From JAXJSP01 sp036310005 (GTDB taxonomy: Bacteria > Bacillota > Clostridia > Oscillospirales > Acutalibacteraceae), in contig JAXJSP010000048.1 of NCBI GenBank assembly GCA_036310005.1, positions 1 to 61,237 of the forward strand: a stretch of 61,237 nucleotides of DNA. The letters run 5' to 3'. Both the position numbers and the translations under genes were made by a program. The number at the start of each line of letters is the position of its first letter. The stretch's first letter is position 1. This document shows, one piece after another, positions 8,269 to 16,959 of this stretch. The notes under the pieces are model-generated. The model saw only the letters and a list, made by a program, of their open reading frames with translations. It searched no databases and was not told the DNA's origin.

Positions 8269-10125
8269 ATGAACAACGATATATTATTAAAGGTACAGCG
8301 CCCCTCCCGTTATATAGGCGGAGAAGTTGGAAGCGTTATGAAAAATAAAGAAAACATTGATGTTCGGTTTGCTTTTTGTTTTCCGGATACTTACGAAATA
8401 GGCATGTCCCACCTCGGTATGAAAATTCTTTATAACACTATAAATTCTTTAGATTACGCGTGGTGCGAAAGAGTGTTTGCACCCGCGGAAGATATGGAAA
8501 ATGTTTTAAGAGCGGAAAAAAGAAAACTCTTTGCTCTCGAAAGCGGCGACAGCCTTGACGAGTTTGATATTATCGGTTTTACATTACAGTATGAGTTAAG
8601 TTATACAAACATTTTAAATATGCTCGATTTAGGTAATGTCGAGATTTTTGCAAAAAACAGAAAATCTTTGAAAAATATTGTTATCGCAGGAGGCCCGTGT
8701 GCTTGCAACCCCGAACCGCTTGCCGATTTTATTGATGTGTTCGCCTTAGGCGACGGTGAAGAATTGGATAATGAAATTATTGATGTTTACAGATTTTGTA
8801 AACTTAATAATTTGTCTAAAGATGAGTTTTTGCAAAGGGTAAGCAAAATTAAAGGCGTTTATGTGCCATCCCTTTATAATGTTGAATATAACACTGACAA
8901 TACGGTAAAAAGCGTTACCCCCATAGGCGATGCTTACAGTAAAGTCGAAAAACGGGTAATAGGTAATCTTGATAATACACCGTACCCCGATAAATTTATA
9001 GTGCCTTTTGTCGAAACGGTTTTTGACAGAGCGGTAATAGAAATTTTCAGAGGCTGTATAAGAGGTTGCAGATTTTGTCAGGCGGGCTACATCTATCGCC
9101 CTGTAAGAGAAAAATCTGCTATGGTTGCAAATAAACAGGCAAAATGTATCTGCGACTTTATGGGCGCCGAACAGTTATCGCTTTTAAGCCTTTCAACTTC
9201 CGATTACACTCAACTCGAACCGCTTTTAAATATGCTGCTTGAATGGACCGATAAGGAAAAAATCAGTCTTTCTTTACCGTCTTTGAGAATTGATAATTTT
9301 TCAGGCGAATTGCTTGAAAAAATCGCAAGCGTAAGAAAAAGCGGACTTACTTTTGCGCCCGAAGCCGGTACACAAAGATTAAGGGATGCCATAAATAAAA
9401 ACATAACGGAAGAAGAAATCTTATCAGCCTGTAAAACTGCGTTTTTAGGCGGTTACACAACCGTAAAACTGTATTTTATGATGGGACTTCCCACAGAAAC
9501 CGACGAGGATATTGAAGGTATTGCCTTACTTGCAAAGAAAATTGTTAAACTTTATTACAGCCTGGATATACCGCCCGAGAATAAACAAAAAGGCGCCGTT
9601 CAGGTGTCCGTAAGTTGTGCCACATTTGTACCGAAACCGTTTACCCCTTTTGAATTTGAAGGACAAAATACAGTAGAGCAGATAGAACATAAACAGCAGT
9701 ATTTAAAAGAACTTATCGGTAACAGCAAGAGAATTAAAATTGCCACGCACCAGCCTTATGCATCTATTATCGAAGCGGTACTCGCAAAAGGTGACAGGCG
9801 TGTTGCAAAAGCAATTTATGAAGCGTTTAAACTCGGTTGCAAGTTTGACTCCTGGAGCGAGTATTTTGATTATGAAAAATGGCTTTGCGCATTTAAAAAC
9901 GCAAATCTCGATATTGATTTTTACGCTTCAAGGAAAAGGCAGTTTGATGAAGTTATGCCCTGGGACCATCTCGACTACGGTATAACAAAAGAATTTTTAA
10001 TCAGAGAAAACAAACTTGCTTACCAAAGCACGACCACACCTAATTGCAGACAAAAATGTGCTTTGTGCGGAGCTAACTGTTATAAGGAGGGCGTGTGCGT
10101 TGAAAAGCGTGAGAATATTCTTTGA
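8269..10125 (+). CDS. Radical SAM protein, TIGR03960 family (B12-binding-like N-terminus)
   Basis: A 618-residue radical SAM enzyme of unknown reaction. The N-terminal 200 residues resemble a cobalamin-binding-like domain (FCFPDTYEIGMSHLGMKIL; GGPCACNPEPLADFID). The radical SAM core contains FRGCIRGCRFCQAGY, the CxxxCxxC cluster ligand for 4Fe-4S and SAM. A second Cys cluster lies at the end (CRQKCALCGANC), probably another metal site. In many Clostridia this domain is fused to a DUF2344/TIGR03936 domain; here that domain is the next gene, overlapping by 26 bases. The family usually lies beside rplU/rne-type genes, and an RNA-modification role is often suspected but is not shown here. Confidence 0.85.
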   Translation: MNNDILLKVQRPSRYIGGEVGSVMKNKENIDVRFAFCFPDTYEIGMSHLGMKILYNTINSLDYAWCERVFAPAEDMENVLRAEKRKLFALESGDSLDEFDIIGFTLQYELSYTNILNMLDLGNVEIFAKNRKSLKNIVIAGGPCACNPEPLADFIDVFALGDGEELDNEIIDVYRFCKLNNLSKDEFLQRVSKIKGVYVPSLYNVEYNTDNTVKSVTPIGDAYSKVEKRVIGNLDNTPYPDKFIVPFVETVFDRAVIEIFRGCIRGCRFCQAGYIYRPVREKSAMVANKQAKCICDFMGAEQLSLLSLSTSDYTQLEPLLNMLLEWTDKEKISLSLPSLRIDNFSGELLEKIASVRKSGLTFAPEAGTQRLRDAINKNITEEEILSACKTAFLGGYTTVKLYFMMGLPTETDEDIEGIALLAKKIVKLYYSLDIPPENKQKGAVQVSVSCATFVPKPFTPFEFEGQNTVEQIEHKQQYLKELIGNSKRIKIATHQPYASIIEAVLAKGDRRVAKAIYEAFKLGCKFDSWSEYFDYEKWLCAFKNANLDIDFYASRKRQFDEVMPWDHLDYGITKEFLIRENKLAYQSTTTPNCRQKCALCGANCYKEGVCVEKRENIL

Positions 10126-10726
10126 AAAAACAGGCAGGCTTAAATACATATCGCATCTTGACTTAAACAGGTTTTTACTGCGTGTAATAAGAATTTCAAA
10201 ATTGCCTATCTGGTACACGCAAGGCTATCATCCGCGCCCGTACATTGTTATTGCTGCACCGCTGTCGCTGGGTTTTGAAAGCGAATACGAGGCGGTCGAT
10301 ATCCGCATAAACGAGGACATAAGTTATGACGAAATTAAACTAAGACTCAGTGCGGTACTGCCCGAGGGTTTAAAAATAATAAAAGTCGCAAGCCCCGTTT
10401 ATAAGGTGAAAGATATTATGTATTCCGATTATGAAATCAAGGGCGAATTTGACAGCGATGTATTGGATGCCTTAAAAAGCGATGAACTTATAATTGATAA
10501 AGCCGGCAAAAAAGGAAAGATAAAGTCAGTCGATGTCAGGCAGAAAATTAAAAGTTATAATTTAGACGGTGATACTTTGTCTGTAACACTTTTTGCTTCA
10601 AATGACGGAGGACTGAACCCTAATTTGTTAATTGAAGCATTAGAGAAAAAACTGAATCGTCAGATAGAAATAAAAAGCGTTAAAAGAAAAATGCTTTATG
10701 TAGAAAATTCACAAAAGTTTGAGTAA
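10100..10726 (+). CDS. Radical SAM-linked DUF2344 protein (TIGR03936)
   Basis: A 208-residue partner of the upstream radical SAM protein. The start is TTG 10100, chosen because AAGGAGGG (10084-10091) sits eight bases upstream and the protein then begins KSVRIFFEKTGRLKYISHLD, the normal N-terminus of the family. An open frame extends upstream but lacks homology. The HLDLNRFL and GYHPRPYI motifs are typical. The 26-base overlap with the radical SAM gene implies coupled translation and a 1:1 complex replacing the fused form. Biochemical role unknown. Confidence 0.85.
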   Translation: MKSVRIFFEKTGRLKYISHLDLNRFLLRVIRISKLPIWYTQGYHPRPYIVIAAPLSLGFESEYEAVDIRINEDISYDEIKLRLSAVLPEGLKIIKVASPVYKVKDIMYSDYEIKGEFDSDVLDALKSDELIIDKAGKKGKIKSVDVRQKIKSYNLDGDTLSVTLFASNDGGLNPNLLIEALEKKLNRQIEIKSVKRKMLYVENSQKFE

Positions 10727-10738
10727 ATAAAAAAAGGC

Positions 10739-10767
10739 TTGCTTTTTTGCAAGCGGTATGGTATTAT
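10739..10767 (+). promoter_or_regulatory. Promoter for rplS
   Basis: TTGCTT (10739-10744), 17-base spacer, TATTAT (10762-10767) with extended -10 TGG. The -35 lies in a small hairpin (GCTTGC..GCAAGC) that may also terminate the upstream transcript. Confidence 0.5.
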
Positions 10768-10773
10768 ATTCAG

Positions 10774-10887
10774 GCACTGATTTTCGCCGAACCCTTTTTC
10801 GGCGGGTTCATTGTAAACAATGAAGCGGACAGTCCTCTGTCATTTTATGAGTATGAATGTCTGAAAACAAAAAAGGAGGAAAATTTG
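10774..10887 (+). promoter_or_regulatory. rplS 5' leader, candidate L19 autoregulatory element
   Basis: About 114 untranslated bases separate the predicted promoter from ATG 10888. They contain a hairpin CGCCGAA..TTCGGCG near 10787-10806 and a second GACAG..CTGTC pairing near 10829-10841. Leader RNAs that bind L19 are known upstream of rplS in Firmicutes. The assignment here is positional; I could not test the consensus. Confidence 0.4.
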
Positions 10888-11229
10888 ATGAACGCTGTAG
10901 AGCAGTTGGCTGCTTCTTGTCTTAAAGAAGATGCACCTAAAGTTCAAATCGGTGACACCGTAAAAGTTCATGTAAAAATTCGCGAGGGTGAAAAGTCAAG
11001 AATTCAGTTATTTGAAGGCACAGTAATTGCCAAAAATAATTCGGGTATCAGCGAAACCTTTACTGTCCGTCGCGTATCATACGGTGTAGGTGTTGAAAGA
11101 GTATTCCCTGTACATTCACCGTCTGTTGACAAGGTTGAGGTTGTCCGTAAAGGTAAAGTTCGCCGCAGCAAACTTTATTACATCAGACAAAGACTCGGTA
11201 AAGCCGCTAAGGTTAAAGAAAAGATTTAA
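10888..11229 (+). CDS. rplS: 50S ribosomal protein L19
   Basis: A 113-residue protein of the large ribosomal subunit at the 30S-50S interface. Typical stretches are GDTVKVHVKIREGEKSRIQ, the family core FTVRRVSYGVGVERVFP, and the basic tail RRSKLYYIRQRLGKAAK. Start ATG 10888 is fixed by AAAGGAGG eight bases upstream; the open frame that continues upstream to 10747 is leader. It precedes rbgA, lepB and rnhB, as in Bacillus, but a terminator and a new promoter lie between. Confidence 0.97.
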   Translation: MNAVEQLAASCLKEDAPKVQIGDTVKVHVKIREGEKSRIQLFEGTVIAKNNSGISETFTVRRVSYGVGVERVFPVHSPSVDKVEVVRKGKVRRSKLYYIRQRLGKAAKVKEKI

Positions 11230-11230
11230 C

Positions 11231-11257
11231 AAAAAGACCGATTTTTTCGGTCTTTTT
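11231..11257 (+). terminator. Terminator after rplS
   Basis: AAAAGACCGA (11232-11241) pairs with TCGGTCTTTT (11247-11256), ending in a T run. Confidence 0.85.
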
Positions 11258-11287
11258 AATTTTTATAATGAAATATTTTTAAATATA

Positions 11288-11296
11288 TGATATAAT
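11288..11296 (+). promoter_or_regulatory. Extended -10 promoter for the rbgA operon
   Basis: TGATATAAT at 11288-11296, 35 bases before the TTG start of rbgA; no convincing -35. Confidence 0.5.
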
Positions 11297-11331
11297 TATC
11301 TTTCAAAGAATTCAGCGGAGGTGTCTGTGCT

Positions 11332-12201
11332 TTGAGTCAGATGCAAAATATCCAGTGGTATCCGGGACACATGACAAAAACGCGCCGTCAGATTGAAGGG
11401 TGCTTGAAATTAATAGATGCGGTAGCGGAAATAGTTGATGCAAGACTTCCTTTGTCATCACGCAACCCCGATTTGCCTAAAATGACTAATTCAAAGCCCC
11501 GCCTTATTTTGCTTAACAAATGCGACATAGCAGATAAAAAGGCAACCGATATGTGGGTAGATTACTTTAAAAAACAGGGCATAATTGCCTTGCCCATAGA
11601 TGCTAAAAATTCAACCGGTATGAACAGTTTTGTGCCGGCGGTAAGAGAACTTTTAAAAGAAAAACTTAAAAAATTAAATGAAAAAGGCATGGGTAACAGA
11701 CCTTTAAGAGTTATGGTGTGCGGCATTCCGAATGTCGGTAAATCTTCATTTATTAATAAACTCGTCGGAAATACAAAAGCAAAGGTCGAAGACAGACCGG
11801 GTGTTACAAGAGGTAATCAGTGGTTTACGGTTAAAGGCAAAATCGAACTGCTTGATACACCGGGCGTATTGTGGCCGAAATTTGATGACCAACAGGTAGC
11901 ACAAAAGTTGGCTTTTACAGGCGCTATTAAAGACAATGTGCTTGATGTTGAATCTTTGTGCTGTAAACTCATTGAATTTTTAGTTCAAGATTACAGCGAA
12001 AATATTATCTCGCGCTATAAACTGGAAGACAGTATAGACGACTTGCAGCCTTATGAAATATTAGAACTTATTGCAAAAAAAAGAGGAATGCTTATCTCAA
12101 AAGGCGAGGTAGATTACGAAAGAGCCGCTATTATGTTTATAGATGAGTTTCGAGCGGGCAAACTCGGAAAAATTACACTTGAATTACCCGAAAGGTGCTA
12201 A
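11332..12201 (+). CDS. rbgA: Ribosome biogenesis GTPase RbgA (YlqF)
   Basis: Circularly permuted GTPase needed for late 50S assembly. Motif order is G4 (LNKCD, about residue 60), G1 P-loop (GIPNVGKSS, about residue 130), G2/G3 (GVTRG, DTPGVLWP), which is diagnostic of the YlqF family. The N-terminal IQWYPGHMTKTRR is the characteristic start. The start codon is TTG 11332, ten bases after GGAGG (11317-11321); the next in-frame ATG is 19 bases from that site. Length 289 aa is normal. It lies two bases upstream of lepB. Confidence 0.95.
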   Translation: MSQMQNIQWYPGHMTKTRRQIEGCLKLIDAVAEIVDARLPLSSRNPDLPKMTNSKPRLILLNKCDIADKKATDMWVDYFKKQGIIALPIDAKNSTGMNSFVPAVRELLKEKLKKLNEKGMGNRPLRVMVCGIPNVGKSSFINKLVGNTKAKVEDRPGVTRGNQWFTVKGKIELLDTPGVLWPKFDDQQVAQKLAFTGAIKDNVLDVESLCCKLIEFLVQDYSENIISRYKLEDSIDDLQPYEILELIAKKRGMLISKGEVDYERAAIMFIDEFRAGKLGKITLELPERC

Positions 12202-12203
12202 TA

Positions 12204-12821
12204 ATGGAAAATCAAAGTAAAAAATCAAGTTTATCAAAAAATATTATTGACTGGACCGAGTCCGTTGTTATCTCGGTCTTGGCTGTTATACTTTTATTCA
12301 CTTTCGTTTTCAGAACGGTCGGTATTGAAGGCATCTCAATGGAACCGACTTTTTCAGAGGGTGACAGAGTAATAATCTATTCGCTTTTCTATAAGCCTGA
12401 ATGCGGTGATGTAGTAGTAGTATCAAGAAACAGCACGAATCTGGATGAGTATGAGTCATTGGACAACGAGCCGATTATCAAAAGAGTAGTAGCAACAGAG
12501 GGTATGTGGGTAGATATCAGGTTGGAAAGAGTAAACGGTGAAAATGTCGGCGTAGTATATACAGGCGAAACAGAACAAAGACTTGAAAAATTAAACGACT
12601 CAAAGCCGTATATTACACAGCAAAAATATGAAGAAATGACGGTTGAATTTCCTTTGCAGGTCAAGACGGGACATGTTTTTGTCCTCGGCGATAACCGTAA
12701 CCACTCAACAGATTCAAGATATGATATTATGGGAGATGACGGACAAATCAACTCGCGCTATGTCTTGGGTAAGGCGGTACTGAGAATTTTCCCGTTTAAT
12801 AAATTCGGAGGTGTTGAGTAA
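12204..12821 (+). CDS. lepB: Signal peptidase I
   Basis: Membrane-anchored serine protease that removes signal peptides from exported proteins. One N-terminal membrane helix (about residues 16-36) is followed by the catalytic serine box GISMEPTF and the catalytic lysine box IIKRVVATEG, and later by GDNRNHSTDSR. The family's Ser/Lys dyad is therefore intact. Start ATG 12204 is preferred over the upstream in-frame codon because AAAGGTG lies just upstream. About 205 aa. The stop overlaps the rnhB start by one base. Confidence 0.95.
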   Translation: MENQSKKSSLSKNIIDWTESVVISVLAVILLFTFVFRTVGIEGISMEPTFSEGDRVIIYSLFYKPECGDVVVVSRNSTNLDEYESLDNEPIIKRVVATEGMWVDIRLERVNGENVGVVYTGETEQRLEKLNDSKPYITQQKYEEMTVEFPLQVKTGHVFVLGDNRNHSTDSRYDIMGDDGQINSRYVLGKAVLRIFPFNKFGGVE

Positions 12822-13420
12822 TGCCCGATTTTGAATATGAAATAAAGGCGGCTCAAAAAGGATATAAAAACATCTGCGGTGTCGACGAAGCCGGCAGAGG
12901 CCCGCTTGCGGGACCTGTATGCGCGGCAGCGGTTATATTGCCTTTAAACTGCGAAATTGAGGGGCTTAATGACTCGAAAAAACTTTCAGAGAAAAAAAGA
13001 GAACTGCTTTATGATGTTATTATAAAAAAATCTGTGTCATACTCTGTCGCTTTTGCATCTGTTGAGGAGATAGAGGAATATAATATTTTAGGCGCTACAT
13101 ATATTGCTATGAACAGAGCAATTAACGGATTGGATGTAAAATGCGATTTTGCACTTATTGACGGAAACAGAGTGCCAAAAGATATACCTTGCGAGTGCGA
13201 AACCATTGTAAAAGGCGATTCTGAATCTATGTCGGTTGCGGCAGCATCTGTTTTAGCAAAAGTAACAAGGGACAGACTCGTTTTGCAACTTGATGAAAAG
13301 TATCCGCAGTATAATTTTAAAAAGCATAAAGGCTACGGAACAAAAGAGCATATTGAAAAAATAAAAGAATTCGGACCGTGTGAAATTCACAGACCGAGTT
13401 TTTTAAAGAATATAAAATGA
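12821..13420 (+). CDS. rnhB: Ribonuclease HII
   Basis: Cleaves RNA in RNA-DNA hybrids and removes misincorporated ribonucleotides. Motifs are GVDEAGRGPLAGPV (first catalytic Asp-Glu), LNDSKKLS, FALIDGN (catalytic Asp) and SVAAASVLAKVTRD (last catalytic Asp); then HKGYGTKEH. All acidic residues are present. Length 199 aa. It overlaps lepB by one base and yraN by four (ATGA). Confidence 0.96.
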   Translation: MPDFEYEIKAAQKGYKNICGVDEAGRGPLAGPVCAAAVILPLNCEIEGLNDSKKLSEKKRELLYDVIIKKSVSYSVAFASVEEIEEYNILGATYIAMNRAINGLDVKCDFALIDGNRVPKDIPCECETIVKGDSESMSVAAASVLAKVTRDRLVLQLDEKYPQYNFKKHKGYGTKEHIEKIKEFGPCEIHRPSFLKNIK

Positions 13421-13788
13421 ATATAGGCTCAAAAGGAGCAAAAGGCGAAAAACTTGCTGAAAAATATCTTAAAAAGCATAAGTATAAAATCATTTTCAGA
13501 AATTATCAGACACGCTTCGGAGAAATAGATATTATCGCTAAAAAAGACAATATAATCGCCTTTTGTGAAGTAAAAACAAGAACACCCGGCGCTTTGGTGT
13601 CGGGCAAAGAAGCAGTAGACAAATATAAGCAAAAAAGAATAATAAAAACCGCTCTCGATTATATAAGCAGATTTAAACCTGACTTACAGCCGAGATTTGA
13701 TGTAATTGAAGTTGTTTCAGACTCGAAAAACTCAGAAGTTGAACACATTGAAAATGCTTTTGAGGTGAGAGGTATTGACTATTTTTGA
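13417..13788 (+). CDS. UPF0102 / YraN family endonuclease-like protein
   Basis: A 123-residue restriction-endonuclease-fold protein. Seen motifs: GEKLAEKYLKK, the GEIDIIAKK metal-binding turn and FCEVKTR, the PD-(D/E)xK-like core. The family is a near-constant neighbour of rnhB, as here, where it overlaps by four bases. Its in vivo role is not established; a Holliday-junction or repair nuclease function has been suggested for the fold. Confidence 0.9.
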   Translation: MNIGSKGAKGEKLAEKYLKKHKYKIIFRNYQTRFGEIDIIAKKDNIIAFCEVKTRTPGALVSGKEAVDKYKQKRIIKTALDYISRFKPDLQPRFDVIEVVSDSKNSEVEHIENAFEVRGIDYF

Positions 13789-14695
13789 TTTGCATTGTGA
13801 TACTTTATCGGAAATGTTAATAAGAGGTGTGGGTTTAAAAGACAACGGTCTCGCCATAGACCTTAATAAAACAAAAAAGTTTGAAAATGTGTGTATAACT
13901 TTTGCCGCTTATGTAAGCGACAGATTTAAAGGCAGATGTGCATTAAACCATTATAGAAAGTTAAAATCAACTTTTTATAACAGCGTTTTGTCAGATTCTG
14001 TTGTAAACGCAACCTGCGCCGACGATGTTAAGAAAATATGGCAAGACAAAAAAACAGCCGCTGTGTTTTCGCTTGAAAATGCAAATGTAATCGGTAATGA
14101 TCTGTCCGTTTTAGACGAACTTAAAAAAGATAATGTGCGCTTTATTACTCTGACACATAACGGGGATAACTTGCTTGCAAGCGGTGTCTTGGGCAGCAAC
14201 GAAGATTTAACCGAGTTTGGTAAAAGCGCGGTTGAAAGAATGAATGAACTTGGTATTTTGCCCGACTTGTCCCATATAAACGAAAAAGGCTTTTACTCGG
14301 TCGCAGAAATAAGCAGTGCGCCGCTTTTAGTCACTCACTCAAATCTAAAAGCGGTTAAAGATAATAAAAGAAACCTGACAAATGACCAGTTTAAAACCGT
14401 TGTAAAAAGCGGCGGTGTCGTGGGAATAAATTTCTACTGCGAATTTTTAAATGAAGATACTTTTGAGAGCATTTATAAAAATATATCCTTGATGCTTGAT
14501 TTGGGCGGAGAAGATAATATTGCAATCGGCAGTGATTTTGACGGTGCAAAAATAAGTAAAGAACTTGCAAGCATTGACAAACTTGACGATTTGTGTAATT
14601 ATTTAATAAGCAAAAATATAAGGCAGCGCGTGCTTGATAAAATATTTTATCAAAACGCATTGAGAATTATTGGAGAGAGAAAAGATGAATTATAA
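13775..14695 (+). CDS. Membrane dipeptidase (peptidase M19) family
   Basis: Zinc-dependent dipeptidase of the renal dipeptidase family, 306 aa. Metal-binding landmarks are the N-terminal FDLHCDTL (HxD), LEN (bridging Glu), LTHNGDN, DLSHINEKGF and VTHSN, and IGSDFDGA near the C-terminus. The start is TTG 13775 with GAGGTG seven bases upstream; the protein then begins exactly at the HxD strand. It overlaps yraN by 14 bases. There is no signal peptide, so it is likely cytoplasmic and recycles dipeptides. Confidence 0.9.
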   Translation: MTIFDLHCDTLSEMLIRGVGLKDNGLAIDLNKTKKFENVCITFAAYVSDRFKGRCALNHYRKLKSTFYNSVLSDSVVNATCADDVKKIWQDKKTAAVFSLENANVIGNDLSVLDELKKDNVRFITLTHNGDNLLASGVLGSNEDLTEFGKSAVERMNELGILPDLSHINEKGFYSVAEISSAPLLVTHSNLKAVKDNKRNLTNDQFKTVVKSGGVVGINFYCEFLNEDTFESIYKNISLMLDLGGEDNIAIGSDFDGAKISKELASIDKLDDLCNYLISKNIRQRVLDKIFYQNALRIIGERKDEL

Positions 14696-16169
14696 TTCAA
14701 CAAGAAACAAAAATTTGGAGGTTACCTCATCAAGAGCCATAAATGACGGTATTTCAAAAGAGGGAGGACTCTTTGTACCGGAGAATATTCCTTGTTGTGA
14801 CAAAGCGTTTTTTGACAGTCTTGTCAATTTAAGTTACATCGACAGAGCAAAGAAAGTGTTGCCCTTTTATCTTACCGATTTTTCAAGCGAAGAAATTGAA
14901 AGTTGTGTAATGGGTGCATATAACAACACTTTTGACAATAATAACCCTGCTCCTGTTAAAAAATTAAACGATAATGAATATGTGCTTGAACTCTGGCACG
15001 GACCTACCTGCGCTTTCAAAGATATGGCACTTCAGATTCTGCCCCGCTTTTTAACTTTTGCTTCAAAGCATACAGGCGACGGAAATGAAATTGTTATTTT
15101 AGTTGCAACTTCCGGCGACACAGGTAAAGCGGCGCTTGAAGGTTTCAAGGATGTAGAAAATACAAAAATTATTGTTTTCTACCCTGAAAAAGGCGTGTCC
15201 GCAACGCAGAAACTTCAGATGGCAACCCAAACCGGTGAGAATGTTTTCGTATGTGCAATCAACGGTAACTTTGATGACGCTCAAAGTAATGTAAAACGCA
15301 TTTTTACCGACAGCGGCTCAAATAAAAAATTAAATGAAAACAAAATGGCATTTTCGTCTGCAAACTCAATTAACTGGGGCAGACTCTTGCCGCAGATTGT
15401 CTATTATGTGTCAGCGTACTGCGACCTTATAAAAGACGGTGCCGATTTGTCAAACGGATTTAATGTTTGCGTGCCGACAGGCAATTTCGGTAATATTTTA
15501 GCCGCTTACTATGCTAAAAATATGGGCGTGCCTATAAATAAACTTATCTGTGCTTCAAATAAAAACAATGTCCTGACCGATTTTATCAACACAGGCGTTT
15601 ATGATAAAAACAGAACATTTTATACCACGATTTCTCCGTCGATGGATATTTTGATTTCAAGCAATCTTGAAAGACTTTTATATCATATTACCGACTGCGA
15701 CGATAAAAAGACAGAGCAGTATATGAGCCTTTTGGCAAAAGAGGGCAAGTACGAGGTCGACGAGCAGGTAAAAGCAGTTTTGAATGATTTGTTTTATGCG
15801 GGCTGCTGCGACGACGAGCAGACAAAATCGGTTATAAATAAACTTTACAAAGATAAAAATTATCTTTGCGATACTCATACCGCAGTAGCGTTCAAAGTGT
15901 ATGAAGAATATATGAAAAATACAAACGACAACTGCCCTTGCGTTATTGTTTCAACCGCATCTGCTTATAAATTTGCAAGCGATGTTTTAAACGCGGTTGA
16001 CAGCGCTTACACTCTTGAGGGCATTGATGCTATGAATACACTCGAAAAAATAACAAATGTTTCAATACCGAAACCGCTTAAAGATTTAGATAAAAAACCC
16101 GTAAGATTTAAAGGCGCTGTGGATGTTAAAGAAATGGACAACGCCGTATTCAGATTTCTTGGTATTTAG
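14685..16169 (+). CDS. thrC: Threonine synthase
   Basis: PLP enzyme converting O-phosphohomoserine to threonine and phosphate. The PLP lysine lies in GPTCAFKDMA; ATSGDTGKAA and VPTGNFGNILAAYYAK bind the cofactor phosphate; SANSINWGRL is typical of the long class. 494 aa, the normal size for the long threonine synthases. ATG 14685 was chosen because GGAGAG (14672-14677) lies seven bases upstream, rather than the in-frame TTG at 14670. It overlaps the dipeptidase gene by 11 bases. No other threonine biosynthesis gene is in the window. Confidence 0.95.
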   Translation: MNYNSTRNKNLEVTSSRAINDGISKEGGLFVPENIPCCDKAFFDSLVNLSYIDRAKKVLPFYLTDFSSEEIESCVMGAYNNTFDNNNPAPVKKLNDNEYVLELWHGPTCAFKDMALQILPRFLTFASKHTGDGNEIVILVATSGDTGKAALEGFKDVENTKIIVFYPEKGVSATQKLQMATQTGENVFVCAINGNFDDAQSNVKRIFTDSGSNKKLNENKMAFSSANSINWGRLLPQIVYYVSAYCDLIKDGADLSNGFNVCVPTGNFGNILAAYYAKNMGVPINKLICASNKNNVLTDFINTGVYDKNRTFYTTISPSMDILISSNLERLLYHITDCDDKKTEQYMSLLAKEGKYEVDEQVKAVLNDLFYAGCCDDEQTKSVINKLYKDKNYLCDTHTAVAFKVYEEYMKNTNDNCPCVIVSTASAYKFASDVLNAVDSAYTLEGIDAMNTLEKITNVSIPKPLKDLDKKPVRFKGAVDVKEMDNAVFRFLGI

Positions 16170-16177
16170 GTGCCGAT

Positions 16178-16861
16178 ATGTCGCTTTTTACCATTTCAGA
16201 TTTGCATTTATCTTTGCACAGCGATAAATCTATGGAGGTTTTTGAGGGCTGGCAGGACTATGTCAAAAGAATACAAAAGAATTGGAATGCGGTAGTCGGG
16301 AATGACGATACCGTGGTAATTCCGGGTGATGTGTCGTGGGCGATGAAACTTGAAGATACTAAAAAAGATTTTGAGTTTTTAAACAACTTAAACGGTAAAA
16401 AGATTTTAGTAAAAGGAAACCACGACTATTGGTGGGACACATTAACCAAAATGAAAGCCTATCTTGAGAAAGAAAATTTTTTAACAATTTCTTTTCTTTA
16501 TAACAACAGTTATTCGGCAGACGGGTTTGCGCTTTGCGGTACAAGGGGCTGGATGATAGAAGAAAGCGGCACCGATTCTAAATTTATTAAAAGAGAGGCC
16601 GCAAGACTCAAAGCATCACTTGAAAGCGCAAAACAGTTTCAAAAACCGATTGTTGTGTTTTTGCATTATCCGCCCGTAAGCGCCGAGCAAACCTGTAAGG
16701 AGATTGTAGATGTGCTTAACGAATACGATGTAAAACGCGTCTATTACGGACATATTCACGGTTATTCAAAGTTAAGAGCAATCGAAGGCGAGCATGAAAA
16801 TATAAAATATAAACTTGTATCTTGCGATTCGATAGATTTTACTCCGCTGCTTATAAAATAA
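16178..16861 (+). CDS. Calcineurin-type metallophosphoesterase
   Basis: A 227-residue phosphoesterase. Dimetal ligands are in SDLHLSL (DxH), IPGDVSWAM (GD), KGNHDYWW (GNHD), VFLHYPP and YYGHIHGYS (GHxH). The family member with the conserved WWD motif after GNHD is widespread in Clostridia and has no assigned substrate. It follows thrC after eight bases and ends in a terminator hairpin that overlaps its stop. Confidence 0.85.
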   Translation: MSLFTISDLHLSLHSDKSMEVFEGWQDYVKRIQKNWNAVVGNDDTVVIPGDVSWAMKLEDTKKDFEFLNNLNGKKILVKGNHDYWWDTLTKMKAYLEKENFLTISFLYNNSYSADGFALCGTRGWMIEESGTDSKFIKREAARLKASLESAKQFQKPIVVFLHYPPVSAEQTCKEIVDVLNEYDVKRVYYGHIHGYSKLRAIEGEHENIKYKLVSCDSIDFTPLLIK

Positions 16862-16877
16862 ACAGCGGAATTTTTTT
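16844..16877 (+). terminator. Terminator overlapping the phosphoesterase stop
   Basis: CCGCTG (16844-16849) pairs with CAGCGG (16863-16868), followed by AATTTTTTT. Confidence 0.75.
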
Positions 16878-16917
16878 AAAATTTGTTAAAATTTATATAG
16901 ATTTATTGCAACAGTTA

Positions 16918-16926
16918 TGTTATAAT
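16918..16926 (+). promoter_or_regulatory. Extended -10 promoter for tig
   Basis: TGTTATAAT (16918-16926), 34 bases before the tig start; the -35 is poor. Confidence 0.6.
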
Positions 16927-16959
16927 GTGGTGTATGCAAAATTTAGGAGGTTTTAAACT

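Noticed and set aside
10747..10887. N-terminal extension of L19
   Set aside because: The frame is open but the extra 47 residues are unlike L19, whereas a perfect ribosome site marks ATG 10888; the stretch is leader RNA.
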